Notes: generated by a model not told the origin, from the sequence alone. 32,900 bases of DNA from Myxococcales bacterium (GCA_025355005.1 JANXLV010000274.1:1-32900); one strand, 5' to 3'; positions 24,464 to 31,996 are shown, counted from the first letter of the stretch. Program-made: numbers and translations.

Positions 24464-26278
24464 TTGAAGACCCGACTCGCCGCTGTCCTCGCATGTGCTG
24501 GCGCGATCGCCAGCATCGACTGCGGGCAGTCCTCGTCCGTGCGCGTCAACGGTGACAACGGAGCGCCGAGCGCGAACGTGTGCGACGAGGGCGCGCACGT
24601 TGTCTACCCGACATCCAAGAGCGTCGCGGTCGGCGCCACGATTCCCGACATGACCTTCGCGGGCGTTCGCGAGGACGGAGCCACTGGCGAGGTCAGCTTC
24701 CACGACTACTACGAGCCGTGTGCTGCGCGCTCTCGCTTGCTCGTGGTGCGCACCAGCGGTGGCGCGTGGTGTGGCACGTGTCTCTGGCATGCAAGCCACA
24801 CGCGTGAGCTGCAATCGCTCGCGTTCGGCGCGCGGCTGCGCATCGTTGATCTCATCGTGGGCGATCGCGACAACGCACCGGCGACCACCGGCGATCTGCC
24901 GGCATGGCGCGCGCTCGTGAGCACGTCTGCGCCGCTCGCGTTCGGCGTGGATCCCGCGTTCTCCTTGCGCGCAGCGCTGGGCACGCCGGCTGTGCCCGTC
25001 CCGCTCTACGTGGTCGTCGACACGCGCACCATGACCGTGAAGAGCGCGCTGTCGAACCCCGATCCCGCTTCGCTTCGCGCTGCGCTGGAGAAGGCGATCG
25101 CGGACCTCGACGGGACTCCGCCGCCGCCGGTGCCGGACGATCCGCTCGTCGACGGGCTCTTTCACAGGAACGAATGGGACATGCTCCGGGACGTGACGCT
25201 GCCCGGCGCGCCTCCGCCCGATCCGACGAATGCGAGCGCGGACAGCGCGGCCGCGGCTGCGCTTGGAAAGTCGCTCTTCTTCGATGCAGCGCTCTCGCCG
25301 TCCGGCGTGGTGTCGTGCGGCTCGTGTCACCAGCCAAAAGGCGACCTCACCGACGGACAGCCACAAGGAACGGGCGTGGCCAAGGGAACGCGCAAGACGC
25401 CCCGCATCGCGCTCGCGTCACACGCACGATGGCAGCTGTGGGATGGACGCGCGGACACGCTGTGGGGACAGGCGCTCGGCCCGTTCGAGAACAAGGCGGA
25501 GTTCGGCTCGTCGCGCCTGTTCGTGGTGCAGCGACTCGCGAGCACGTACAAGGACGCTTACGCGAATGCGTTCATCGGCGCGCCGCTGCCCGACGTGTCG
25601 CAGCTACCGAAGAGCGGGATGCCCGGCGACGCCGCGTACGACTCGCTGACGACAGCCGACAAGGACGCCGTGACGCGTGCGTTCGTGAACGCAGGCAAGG
25701 CCATCGCGGCCTACGAGCGCACGTTTCGCGTGAAGCCGAACGCGCTGGATGCGTACGTGGGCGGTGATCTGTCGGCCCTCTCCCAGACGGAGAAACAAGG
25801 TCTGTACGTGTTTACGAGTGTAGGATGCATGCAATGCCACCACGGCCCGCGGCTCACCGACGACGCCTTCCACGTGAGCCGCACGCCCACGGGCCGCGCC
25901 GATCTGATGGGGGACCCGGGACGGCAGAGCGGCGTGAGTCAGCTCCTCGCGTCCGACTTCACAGCGAGCGGCCGCTTCAGTGACGCGACGGGCATGAGCC
26001 ACGTGCCAAAGGGTCTCGCTCCGAGCGCGAGCGCCCTGGGAGCATTCAAGACGCCGCCGCTCCGCGGTGTGGGCAACGTCGCGCCGTACGGTCATGGCGG
26101 TGGCGAAGCAGATCTGGCGTCGGTGATGCAGCTCTATGGCAGAGGCGGTCTACCGGACGACGACGCGCGCGCCGTGGGCGTGGTCGAGCCATGGCTGATG
26201 CGATTCGGCGAGACGGTGCAGTGGTCACTCGTGCCGTTCCTGAGCACGCTCACGGCGGAGCCGATCGTCGTGGAGTAG
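24464..26278 (+). CDS. Thioredoxin-like domain fused to di-haem cytochrome c peroxidase (MauG/CcpA family)
   Basis: This 604-residue exported protein has two parts. After a signal peptide (MKTRLAAVLACAGAIASIDC), residues ~45-235 look like an AhpC/TSA-thioredoxin fold: ATIPDMTFAGVREDGA, then SGGAWCGTCLWHA with the redox pair C103-G-T-C106, then VPLYVVVDTRTM. Residues ~255-604 are a bacterial di-haem peroxidase: ALGKSLFFDAALSPSG, CGSCH (285-289), LWDGRADTLWGQALGP, AIAAYERTF, CMQCH (455-459), FKTPPLRGV and YGHGGG. CcpA reduces H2O2 and MauG oxidises partner proteins; which applies cannot be read here. The start is TTG at 24464, supported by GAGGAAG six bases upstream. Covalent fusion of these domains is unusual. 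Confidence 0.9.
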   Translation: MKTRLAAVLACAGAIASIDCGQSSSVRVNGDNGAPSANVCDEGAHVVYPTSKSVAVGATIPDMTFAGVREDGATGEVSFHDYYEPCAARSRLLVVRTSGGAWCGTCLWHASHTRELQSLAFGARLRIVDLIVGDRDNAPATTGDLPAWRALVSTSAPLAFGVDPAFSLRAALGTPAVPVPLYVVVDTRTMTVKSALSNPDPASLRAALEKAIADLDGTPPPPVPDDPLVDGLFHRNEWDMLRDVTLPGAPPPDPTNASADSAAAAALGKSLFFDAALSPSGVVSCGSCHQPKGDLTDGQPQGTGVAKGTRKTPRIALASHARWQLWDGRADTLWGQALGPFENKAEFGSSRLFVVQRLASTYKDAYANAFIGAPLPDVSQLPKSGMPGDAAYDSLTTADKDAVTRAFVNAGKAIAAYERTFRVKPNALDAYVGGDLSALSQTEKQGLYVFTSVGCMQCHHGPRLTDDAFHVSRTPTGRADLMGDPGRQSGVSQLLASDFTASGRFSDATGMSHVPKGLAPSASALGAFKTPPLRGVGNVAPYGHGGGEADLASVMQLYGRGGLPDDDARAVGVVEPWLMRFGETVQWSLVPFLSTLTAEPIVVE

Positions 26279-26300
26279 CGTATGCTGTCGCCTTCACCCG

Positions 26301-26308
26301 AGGAGGTG
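26301..26308 (+). promoter_or_regulatory. Ribosome-binding site that fixes a TTG start
   Basis: AGGAGGTG, a near-perfect Shine-Dalgarno sequence, ends four bases before TTG at 26313. It supports the rare start and so shows that the N-terminal zinc ribbon of the next protein is really translated. Confidence 0.8.
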
Positions 26309-26312
26309 CTCC

Positions 26313-26720
26313 TTGCAGTTCATTCCCTGCTCGTCCTGCGCTCGCCACGTGAAACACTCCGAGGTCGCTTGCCCGTTCTGCTGCGCGCGCGTCATCGCGT
26401 CCGTTGCTGGCCCGGAAGGTCGGGTCGCCCGTGATCGCACTGCGCTCCTCTTCGGGGCCGCGGCGATCGCCGGTACGCTCGCCGTCGCTGGCTGCAACAA
26501 CAACGCAACGACTGACGGCACGGGCGCCGGCGCGACCGGCATGCCCACGAACGCCACGCCGTCTGCCACTGCGCCCACCGCAACCACCGCGCCCACTCAT
26601 GAGCCGACCGGCATCGTGATGCCCTACGGCGTCCCGATCCCGCACGACGTGGATGCCTCGCCGCCGAAGCCCGCGTCTTCTTCGCCCGCGGACGCCGGAA
26701 AGCCGAAGCCCAAGCAATGA
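26313..26720 (+). CDS. Zinc-ribbon membrane/lipoprotein-like protein (paralogue 1)
   Basis: This 135-residue protein opens with a zinc ribbon: C6-x2-C9 (CSSC), then RHVKHSEVA, then C20-x2-C23 (CPFC). After a basic stretch (GRVARDRT) comes one hydrophobic segment (ALLFGAAAIAGTLAVAG) ending in Cys61 within VAGC, which matches a lipobox. A Thr/Ala/Pro-rich tail follows (PSATAPTATTAPT) with YGVPIP and the end DAGKPKPKQ. If the segment is a signal, the ribbon would be a cytoplasmic leader; if it stays, the ribbon faces the cytoplasm and the tail the periplasm. The gene at 29065 has the same order and matching motifs. The role is unknown. The stop overlaps a possible ATG of the next gene. Confidence 0.82.
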   Translation: MQFIPCSSCARHVKHSEVACPFCCARVIASVAGPEGRVARDRTALLFGAAAIAGTLAVAGCNNNATTDGTGAGATGMPTNATPSATAPTATTAPTHEPTGIVMPYGVPIPHDVDASPPKPASSSPADAGKPKPKQ

Positions 26721-26737
26721 AGGAAGGGATATCTCCA

Positions 26738-28759
26738 GTGCTGCACTCGCGCATGATTCGTTCGCTCGTCCTCGGAGGCGGCATCGCCGGTCTGCTCCTC
26801 GCTCATGTCTCGGGGTGTGGAGGCGACGTCAAGAACCAGGGCACCACGGACGGTGGTGGCATCTCGGAAGCCGGTCTCATCGACGGCAGCACGGGCGGCA
26901 ACGACGCCGGCCTCTCGAAGCCCGATGCCGGCGGAAGCACTGGCATGACCGGCACGCAGAGCAAATCCGACAAGGTCGATCTCCTGTTCGCCGTCGACAA
27001 CTCCTTCTCCATGTCCGACAAGCAGAGCGCGCTGGCGGCGGCCGTTCCCGATCTCGTCGCGCGTCTCGTCACTCCGAACTGCGTCGATGGCGCGGGGAAC
27101 GCGAACGGCTCGCAGGCGGACCCCACCAAGCCCGCGGGCATGCAGTGCGCGACGGGCACGCCGGAGTTCGCGCCAGTGAGCGACATCCACATCGCGATTG
27201 TCTCGTCGTCGCTCGGCGCATTCGGCGACAAGACGATCTGCGCGGACACGTCGCCGCAGAACGACCACGGACAGCTGCTCAATCGCACGACCATCGCGGA
27301 TGCGCCCGCAGGCTTCCTCGCATGGTTCCCGACCGTGGCCGCCAACGCCGGAAAGCCCGGGCCCATCGCGCCCACGCCGGCGATCACCAGCACGGCGACG
27401 CTCATCAAGGATTTCCAGGACGTCGTCACCGGCATCGGCCAGAACGGCTGCGGGCTCGAGGCGCAACTGGAGAGCTGGTACCACTTCCTGGTCGCCCCCG
27501 ACCCATGGGCGCAGATCACGATCGGCAACGACAACGTCGCCAAGTACACCGGCATCGACGCGACGATCGTGCAGCAGCGCCACGACTTCCTTCGCCCGGA
27601 CTCGCTCGTGGCCGTGCTCATGCTCACCGACGAGGACGACTCGTTCGCCGATCCACTGTCCATCGGCGGCGAGGGCTGGGCGTTCTCCGTCTCGAACTTC
27701 CCGCAGAGCCCTCAGGCGCGCAGCGGAGGAAACGGGACCACCGCGCCGCTCCCCACGACGACCTGCGCCACGAAGCCCACCGATCCGGCGTGCACGACTT
27801 GCGGCTTCGCACCGAACTGCAACCCCTCGGACCCAGCGTGTCAGGCGATCAAGAACGACGCGAACTGCAAGAGCAACGGCGGCTACTACGCCGGTGACTC
27901 GGACAGCCTGAACGTGCGCTACTTCCACATGAAGCAGCGCTTCGGCGTCGATCCGCAGTATCCGACCGAGCGCTACTCGCACGGGCTCTCGCACGGGAAC
28001 GTTCCGAAGGGCTCGGAGGAGCACAACAACGCCGGCGTCTATCAGACCGCGGCTGGCTCCTGTCAGAATCCGCTCTTCGCAGCGAAGCTCCCCGCGACCA
28101 TCGGCGACGAGTTCTGCCACCTGGGCGTGGGCCCGCGCTCTCCGTCGCTCGTGTTCTTCGCGATCATCGGCGGCGTCCCGAACGAGCTTTTGCACTTCGA
28201 CCCGACCAACCCCGCCGCGTCGAAGCTCTCCGCGGCGGACTGGACGAAGATCATCGGTCAGAACCCTGCCGCATACGACTACACCGGCGTGGACCAGCAC
28301 ATGTTGCAGTCGACCACGCCGCGCCCCGGACTGCCGGCGCCCAGCATGACCGCCGGCGACAACGGAACCGACCCGATCCACGGGCGTGAGTGGGACACCA
28401 AGAAGAACGACTTGCAGTTTGCATGTACCTTCCCGCTCGAGCCCGCGGGGTACAAGACGTGCCCTGCGGTCGGCGACGCAACGTGCGCGGATTGCGACGG
28501 TCTCACCAACGCGCCGCTCTGCGGCGTGAACCCGCTCCAGCAGATCCGCGCGAAGGCCTATCCCACGCTGCGCCCGCTGCGTGTGGCGCACGACCTTGGT
28601 GACCAGGGCGTTGCGGCCTCGCTCTGTACGCGCACGGTGAACCTGGATGGCATCACGCCCGAGCCCGCGATGGGCGGCACGGGACCGAACCCGCTCTACG
28701 GCTACCGCCCCGCCGTGAAGTCGATCCTCGATCACTTGAAGCCTGCGCTCACGCCTTGA
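26738..28759 (+). CDS. Cysteine-rich lipoprotein with von Willebrand factor A-like domain
   Basis: This 673-residue surface lipoprotein has a lipobox VSGC (Cys27) and a Gly/Asp/Ser linker, then a VWA-like domain: KVDLLFAVDNSFSMSDKQSA holds the MIDAS motif D87-x-S-x-S91, and VAVLMLTDEDDSFAD supplies the later acidic residues. Eighteen further cysteines follow Cys27, clustered around CATKPTDPACTTCGFAPNC and CPAVGDATCADCDG, suggesting many disulfides. VWA domains bind protein partners through a divalent metal. GTG at 26738 is preferred because AGGAAGGG lies nine bases upstream and the signal peptide is then of normal length; ATG at 26717, overlapping the previous stop, is the alternative. It lies between the two zinc-ribbon genes. 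Confidence 0.88.
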   Translation: MLHSRMIRSLVLGGGIAGLLLAHVSGCGGDVKNQGTTDGGGISEAGLIDGSTGGNDAGLSKPDAGGSTGMTGTQSKSDKVDLLFAVDNSFSMSDKQSALAAAVPDLVARLVTPNCVDGAGNANGSQADPTKPAGMQCATGTPEFAPVSDIHIAIVSSSLGAFGDKTICADTSPQNDHGQLLNRTTIADAPAGFLAWFPTVAANAGKPGPIAPTPAITSTATLIKDFQDVVTGIGQNGCGLEAQLESWYHFLVAPDPWAQITIGNDNVAKYTGIDATIVQQRHDFLRPDSLVAVLMLTDEDDSFADPLSIGGEGWAFSVSNFPQSPQARSGGNGTTAPLPTTTCATKPTDPACTTCGFAPNCNPSDPACQAIKNDANCKSNGGYYAGDSDSLNVRYFHMKQRFGVDPQYPTERYSHGLSHGNVPKGSEEHNNAGVYQTAAGSCQNPLFAAKLPATIGDEFCHLGVGPRSPSLVFFAIIGGVPNELLHFDPTNPAASKLSAADWTKIIGQNPAAYDYTGVDQHMLQSTTPRPGLPAPSMTAGDNGTDPIHGREWDTKKNDLQFACTFPLEPAGYKTCPAVGDATCADCDGLTNAPLCGVNPLQQIRAKAYPTLRPLRVAHDLGDQGVAASLCTRTVNLDGITPEPAMGGTGPNPLYGYRPAVKSILDHLKPALTP

Positions 28760-28823
28760 CGCACGCCTCTCCCTACGGTGTCCTACCTGTCCGCGGCCTG
28801 GATTTTCTCGGATAAAACAGGGC

Positions 28824-28838
28824 GAAAGTAAATCTTTC
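28824..28838. promoter_or_regulatory. Inverted repeat upstream of the metallothionein-like gene
   Basis: GAAAG-TAAAT-CTTTC is a perfect 5-5-5 dyad in an AT-rich patch of the 140-base gap before the metallothionein-like gene, 61 bases before its ATG. It could be a repressor operator or overlap a promoter. The arms are short and AT-rich, so it is a poor terminator. Confidence 0.35.
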
Positions 28839-28899
28839 AGGACGAGGCAACTTCCGTTGCGCTGCCACGTACGATCAAGCACGAAAGAGGAACCTGACC

Positions 28900-29055
28900 A
28901 TGATGACCGATCAATCCTGCAAGTGTACTGAGTGTGCGGAGAACGGCTGCTCGTGCGACAAGAACGGCTGCTCGTGCAAGGGCCCCTGCCCCTGCGGCCC
29001 CGCGTGCGTGTGCGCCAAGGCCAAGCAAGACAAGAAGACCGCTCACAAGCACTGA
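28900..29055 (+). CDS. Metallothionein-like protein, 51 residues with 11 cysteines
   Basis: This tiny gene encodes a 51-residue protein with cysteines at 7, 9, 12, 17, 19, 24, 26, 30, 32, 36 and 38, mostly as C-x-C pairs: CKCTECAENGCSC, then DKNGCSCKGPCPC and GPACVC. There are no aromatic residues, and the tail is basic with two His (KQDKKTAHKH). This is the composition of metallothioneins, which bind Zn, Cd or Cu in thiolate clusters in the cytoplasm. It lacks the cyanobacterial SmtA pattern, so it is a different type. An AGAGG site lies nine bases before the ATG; a second ATG follows at once. The stop TGA is part of the GAGGTG ribosome-binding site of the next gene, so the two are coupled. 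The coding 17-mer AGAACGGCTGCTCGTGC is repeated at a 21-base period. Confidence 0.85.
   Translation: MMTDQSCKCTECAENGCSCDKNGCSCKGPCPCGPACVCAKAKQDKKTAHKH
28940..28977 (+). repeat. Internal duplication in the metallothionein-like gene
   Basis: AGAACGGCTGCTCGTGC occurs at 28940-28956 and again at 28961-28977, identical, with a period of 21 bases (seven codons). It encodes NGCSC twice, so the protein seems to have grown by duplication of a seven-residue metal-binding unit. Confidence 0.85.
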
Positions 29056-29064
29056 GGTGAATTC

Positions 29065-29451
29065 GTGACCCTGGTGCCCTGCGCTGCATGCGCCCGCCAC
29101 GTGAAGGCCGATGAGTCGCGGTGTCCCTTCTGCGACGCCGCGCTCACGGCGACTCACGTGCCCCGAACGATCTCGGCGCTCCCTCGAAGCCGCGCCGCGC
29201 TCATGTTCGGCGCCGTGTTCGGAGCAGCCAGCCTCGCGGGGGCCATCGGCGTGGGATGCAATGCGTCGCCACCCGCACCAGCCTATGGCGGCCCACCACC
29301 GCCACCCGACATGCACTCGCTGACGGTCACTCCCCCAACGGCAGCCGACGCGGGCCCCGCACCAGTCGCGGTCTCGGCCTACGGCGCCCCGGTGCCCACC
29401 GAGACATCGCCGCAAGCCGTGGACGCGGGCACGAAGCCCAGATCCAGGTAG
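29065..29451 (+). CDS. Zinc-ribbon membrane/lipoprotein-like protein (paralogue 2)
   Basis: This 128-residue paralogue of the protein at 26313-26720 starts with GTG. The zinc ribbon is C6-x2-C9 (CAAC), RHVKADESR, C20-x2-C23 (CPFC). A basic turn (PRSR) leads into a hydrophobic segment (ALMFGAVFGAASLAGAIGVG) ending at Cys65. A Pro-rich tail (NASPPAPAYGGPPPPP) follows, with AYGAPVP and the end DAGTKPRSR, matching the first copy's YGVPIP and DAGKPKPKQ. It begins nine bases after the metallothionein-like stop, with GAGGTG overlapping that stop, so the two are almost certainly cotranslated. A link to zinc or copper handling is suggested by this pairing but unproven. It ends four bases from the convergent hmgA stop. 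Confidence 0.83.
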   Translation: MTLVPCAACARHVKADESRCPFCDAALTATHVPRTISALPRSRAALMFGAVFGAASLAGAIGVGCNASPPAPAYGGPPPPPDMHSLTVTPPTAADAGPAPVAVSAYGAPVPTETSPQAVDAGTKPRSR

Positions 29452-29455
29452 CGCG

Positions 29456-30652
29456 TCAAGCCGGCGCGGTTTGTCGCCAGGTGTCGTGGTAGCCGCGGTC
29501 CTCTAGATCGTCGGCGTAGGACATGGGCACGAGCGGCAGCGTGGTGTCGACCATCACGGCGAGCTCGTCGGTGCGCTTGGTCCCGATGCTCTTCTCGTAT
29601 GCGCCTGGATGCGGTCCGTGCGCGATACCTGCAGGATGCAACGATATGGCGCCAGGCCCGACGCCCTTGCGGCTCGTGAAGTTGCCGCGCAGGTAGAGGA
29701 TGACCTCGTCGCAGTCGACGGACGAGTGCGGGTATGGACACGGGATTGCGTTCTCGTGGGTGTCCGTCACGCGCGGCACGAACGAGCAGACCAGGAAACC
29801 AGGCCCCGCAAAGGTGCTGTGAATCGTGGGCGGCAGGTGTACCTGGCCCGTCTTCGGCTGGTACTTCGTGATGTTGAACGCCCACGGATAGACGAAGCCG
29901 TCCCAGCCGATGACGTCCATGGGGGGACGCTCGAGCATGAGGCTCGAGAAGCGACCGCTCTTCTTCACGATGAGCTCGCGCGGACCTTCCGGCACATGGT
30001 CCCACGTGGCGATGGGCCCCTGCGGCGCGATGAAATCGCGATGCGTGTATGGCGCATCCATTTTGAGCTGACCGATGGCGCTGCGGAAGCCTTGCGGCAC
30101 GACCACGCCGCCGTGGGCCTCCATCACCATCGCCTTGAGCGCGCCGCCGGCCGGGAGGAGCCAGCGATGCGGAAGCGAGCGCGGCACCCAGACGTAGTCG
30201 CCCTCGCGCACGTCGAGCAAGCCGCAGTTGGACTCGAGCTTGGCCGCGCCGTCGTGCACGTACCAGAGCTCGTCTGCGTCGCCGTTGGCAAAGAAGGTGT
30301 CGTCCGTCTCGGTCGCCTGCGCGAGGAAGATCGTGATGTCCCTGTTGCCCAGGATGGGCACGCGTGCGTCGAGCGGCTTGCCTGCAAGCGCGACACGACC
30401 GCTCTGGTAGAGGCGACGCACAAGCGGCTCTTCCGCGCGCTCGCTCGCTGCGCTGGGTGTGCCTAGCTTGTGCCCGCGCGTGGTCTTCCGTGCCTCGGCC
30501 GCGGTCGTGGGGAAGCGATGATAGAAGTACGAGAACGCGCCGGAGAATCCGTCGCGCGTGAACATCTCCTCGTAGACGAGCTCACCGTTCGGCGCGCGCA
30601 GCACCGTGTGCGGCTTGTCCGGCAATATCCCTGCGTGCTTGCGATCGATCAT
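29456..30652 (-). CDS. hmgA: Homogentisate 1,2-dioxygenase
   Basis: This 398-residue cytoplasmic cupin enzyme opens the ring of homogentisate with O2 to give maleylacetoacetate, in tyrosine and phenylalanine breakdown. It has two cupin halves: the first includes ADELWYVHDGAAKLES and VREGDYVWVPRSLPHRW; the second has the likely Fe-binding region PYPHSSVDCDEVILYLRGNF (His309 and the acidic residues after it) and SLHPAGIAHGPHPG (His345). Length matches the short bacterial form (about 390-400) rather than the ~440-residue form. The start overlaps the stop of hppD by one base (TGATG), so they form a two-gene operon catalysing consecutive steps. Maleylacetoacetate isomerase and fumarylacetoacetase genes are not in the window. 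Confidence 0.93.
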   Translation of the reverse strand: MIDRKHAGILPDKPHTVLRAPNGELVYEEMFTRDGFSGAFSYFYHRFPTTAAEARKTTRGHKLGTPSAASERAEEPLVRRLYQSGRVALAGKPLDARVPILGNRDITIFLAQATETDDTFFANGDADELWYVHDGAAKLESNCGLLDVREGDYVWVPRSLPHRWLLPAGGALKAMVMEAHGGVVVPQGFRSAIGQLKMDAPYTHRDFIAPQGPIATWDHVPEGPRELIVKKSGRFSSLMLERPPMDVIGWDGFVYPWAFNITKYQPKTGQVHLPPTIHSTFAGPGFLVCSFVPRVTDTHENAIPCPYPHSSVDCDEVILYLRGNFTSRKGVGPGAISLHPAGIAHGPHPGAYEKSIGTKRTDELAVMVDTTLPLVPMSYADDLEDRGYHDTWRQTAPA

Positions 30653-31815
30653 CAGCCGCCCGCCTTCTTCGCCTCGGCTTGCTGCGCGCGCTCGATGCTC
30701 TCGAATAGCGCACGGAAGTTGCCGTAGCCGAAGCCGGGATCACCGGCGCGCTGGATTATCTCGTAGAAGAACGGGCCGGCGCGCGACTCGTCGTACATGA
30801 CCGCGGCTTCGCGCATGAAGATCTGGAGCATGTACTTGTCGTTCGCGCCGTCCACGAGGATCTGCAGCCGCTCGAGCTCACGTAGCTCCTCCTTCACATT
30901 CGTGATGCCGAGCTTCGCGAGGCGCTCGGGCAGGTCGTCGAAGTAGGACTTCGGAGTCTTGAGGAACTCGACCCCGCGTCCCTTGAGCTCCTCCACGGTG
31001 GAGAGGATGTTCGTGACGGCGAAGGCGATGTGTTGCACGCCGTTGCCGTTGTTGTCCTCGATGAACTTCGCGATCTGGGAGTCGCGGAAGAAGGGACGCA
31101 GCGGCTCGTTCGTGGCGAACTTCACGCCGCTCTCTGGGTCCCACATCACGATCGACCGAAGCCCCGAGCCGCTCGCGCGATCCTTCGCGACGTCCTTGGT
31201 GTGGAAGCTGATGTCCCAGAAGGGCTCGAAGCCGAGCACCTCGCGATAGAAGGCGATGATCGGCTGCATCGTGAGGCCGTTCGATGTGATGTGGTCGATG
31301 GCGGAGATGCCGTAGAGGTTCTCTGGACGGCTCGCGTGGCCCGTCCCCACGTCCTCGAAGTTCGGCGCGAAGCCCCGGTAGTCGCGGCGCTCGACGAAGC
31401 GAAACGCAACGTCGCCGAGCGGAGTCGCGATCTCGACGCTGCGGTATGTGCCGCCGCGCTCGTCCTTGTGCTCCACGGGATCGGCGAGGAACGTGGCGCC
31501 GCGCGGCTCCAGGTACGCGATGGTCTTGTCGAGCTCCTCCACGCGGAACGAGAGGCTCATCACGCCGGCCGGGTGCCGCTTCATGTAGCGCGCGGCCTTG
31601 GAGCTCTGACCGAGCGGCGTGGAGACGCACACGCGCACATCGCCCGCACCGAACACGGCGGCTTCCTGTCCGCTGCGCTTGGTGAGGTCCGCGCTCGCAC
31701 GGGCGACCTCCTTGAAGTCGAGCTTTTCCGTGTAGAATGCACGTGAACGTTCGAGGTTCTCCACGACGAAGTGGAAGCTGTCGTAGCCCTGGATCCCGGA
31801 GTGCGGATTCGCCAT
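30652..31815 (-). CDS. hppD: 4-Hydroxyphenylpyruvate dioxygenase
   Basis: This 387-residue cytoplasmic non-haem iron enzyme converts 4-hydroxyphenylpyruvate and O2 to homogentisate and CO2. It has two VOC/glyoxalase-like halves. The N-terminal one starts GYDSFHFVVENLERSRAFY. The catalytic C-terminal one holds the 2-His-1-carboxylate iron site: His175 (AIDHITSN), His262 (GVQHIAFAV) and Glu352 (GPFFYEIIQR), followed by GFGYGNFRALFESIE, the usual C-terminal gate. Length is normal. The ATG at 31815 starts MANPHSGIQGYDSFHF, right for the family; the frame extends upstream through a non-coding stretch. It is followed directly by hmgA, giving the tyrosine-degradation pair. Its upstream region is shared with the divergent gene at 31997. 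Confidence 0.96.
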   Translation of the reverse strand: MANPHSGIQGYDSFHFVVENLERSRAFYTEKLDFKEVARASADLTKRSGQEAAVFGAGDVRVCVSTPLGQSSKAARYMKRHPAGVMSLSFRVEELDKTIAYLEPRGATFLADPVEHKDERGGTYRSVEIATPLGDVAFRFVERRDYRGFAPNFEDVGTGHASRPENLYGISAIDHITSNGLTMQPIIAFYREVLGFEPFWDISFHTKDVAKDRASGSGLRSIVMWDPESGVKFATNEPLRPFFRDSQIAKFIEDNNGNGVQHIAFAVTNILSTVEELKGRGVEFLKTPKSYFDDLPERLAKLGITNVKEELRELERLQILVDGANDKYMLQIFMREAAVMYDESRAGPFFYEIIQRAGDPGFGYGNFRALFESIERAQQAEAKKAGG

Positions 31816-31866
31816 GGCGCGAAGAATGCCATAGCCAGGGCCGAAATGCGCTGGATTGGGCCTTTT

Positions 31867-31885
31867 GCCCCCAGTGGTCGGGGCC
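31867..31885. promoter_or_regulatory. Shared upstream dyad element, copy A (candidate activator site)
   Basis: GCCCCCAGTGGTCGGGGCC contains the dyad GCCCC-N8-GGGGC. A near-copy lies at 32721-32739, each roughly 85-100 bases upstream of a sigma-54-like element, where enhancer-binding activators normally sit. It could also serve the divergent hppD, whose ATG is 52 bases away. Confidence 0.4.
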
Positions 31886-31962
31886 GTGACCATCCATTCG
31901 AGCAGGGGATTGCGCAGGTGCGACGGCGACGCCATCCCAGAAAACACTGCGTGAATCGCGAC

Positions 31963-31978
31963 GGGCACGATCCTCGCT
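31963..31978 (+). promoter_or_regulatory. Sigma-54-like -24/-12 promoter, copy A
   Basis: GGGCACGATCCTCGCT has GG (31964-31965) and GC (31976-31977) separated by ten bases, with CACG after the GG, matching the RpoN pattern TGGCACG-N4-TTGC(A/T) except for the base before GG and one base before GC. Predicted transcription would start about 8-9 bases before the ATG at 31997, which is very short; a GTG at 32003 is an alternative start. Confidence 0.45.
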
Positions 31979-31996
31979 TCGTTGCAGTGTGCACGC

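Noticed and set aside
22809..24494. 561-residue minus-strand frame
   Set aside because: Crosses the intergenic repeats and runs antisense to the propeller gene; not protein-like.
24230..25366. 378-residue minus-strand frame
   Set aside because: Lies antisense to the propeller and peroxidase genes and has shadow composition.
28824..28838. Rho-independent terminator after the VWA gene
   Set aside because: Stem of only five mostly A/T pairs and no T-run, so too weak.
26624..29089. 821-residue minus-strand frame
   Set aside because: Long only because of high GC; antisense to the VWA lipoprotein and metallothionein-like gene, with no recognisable domain.
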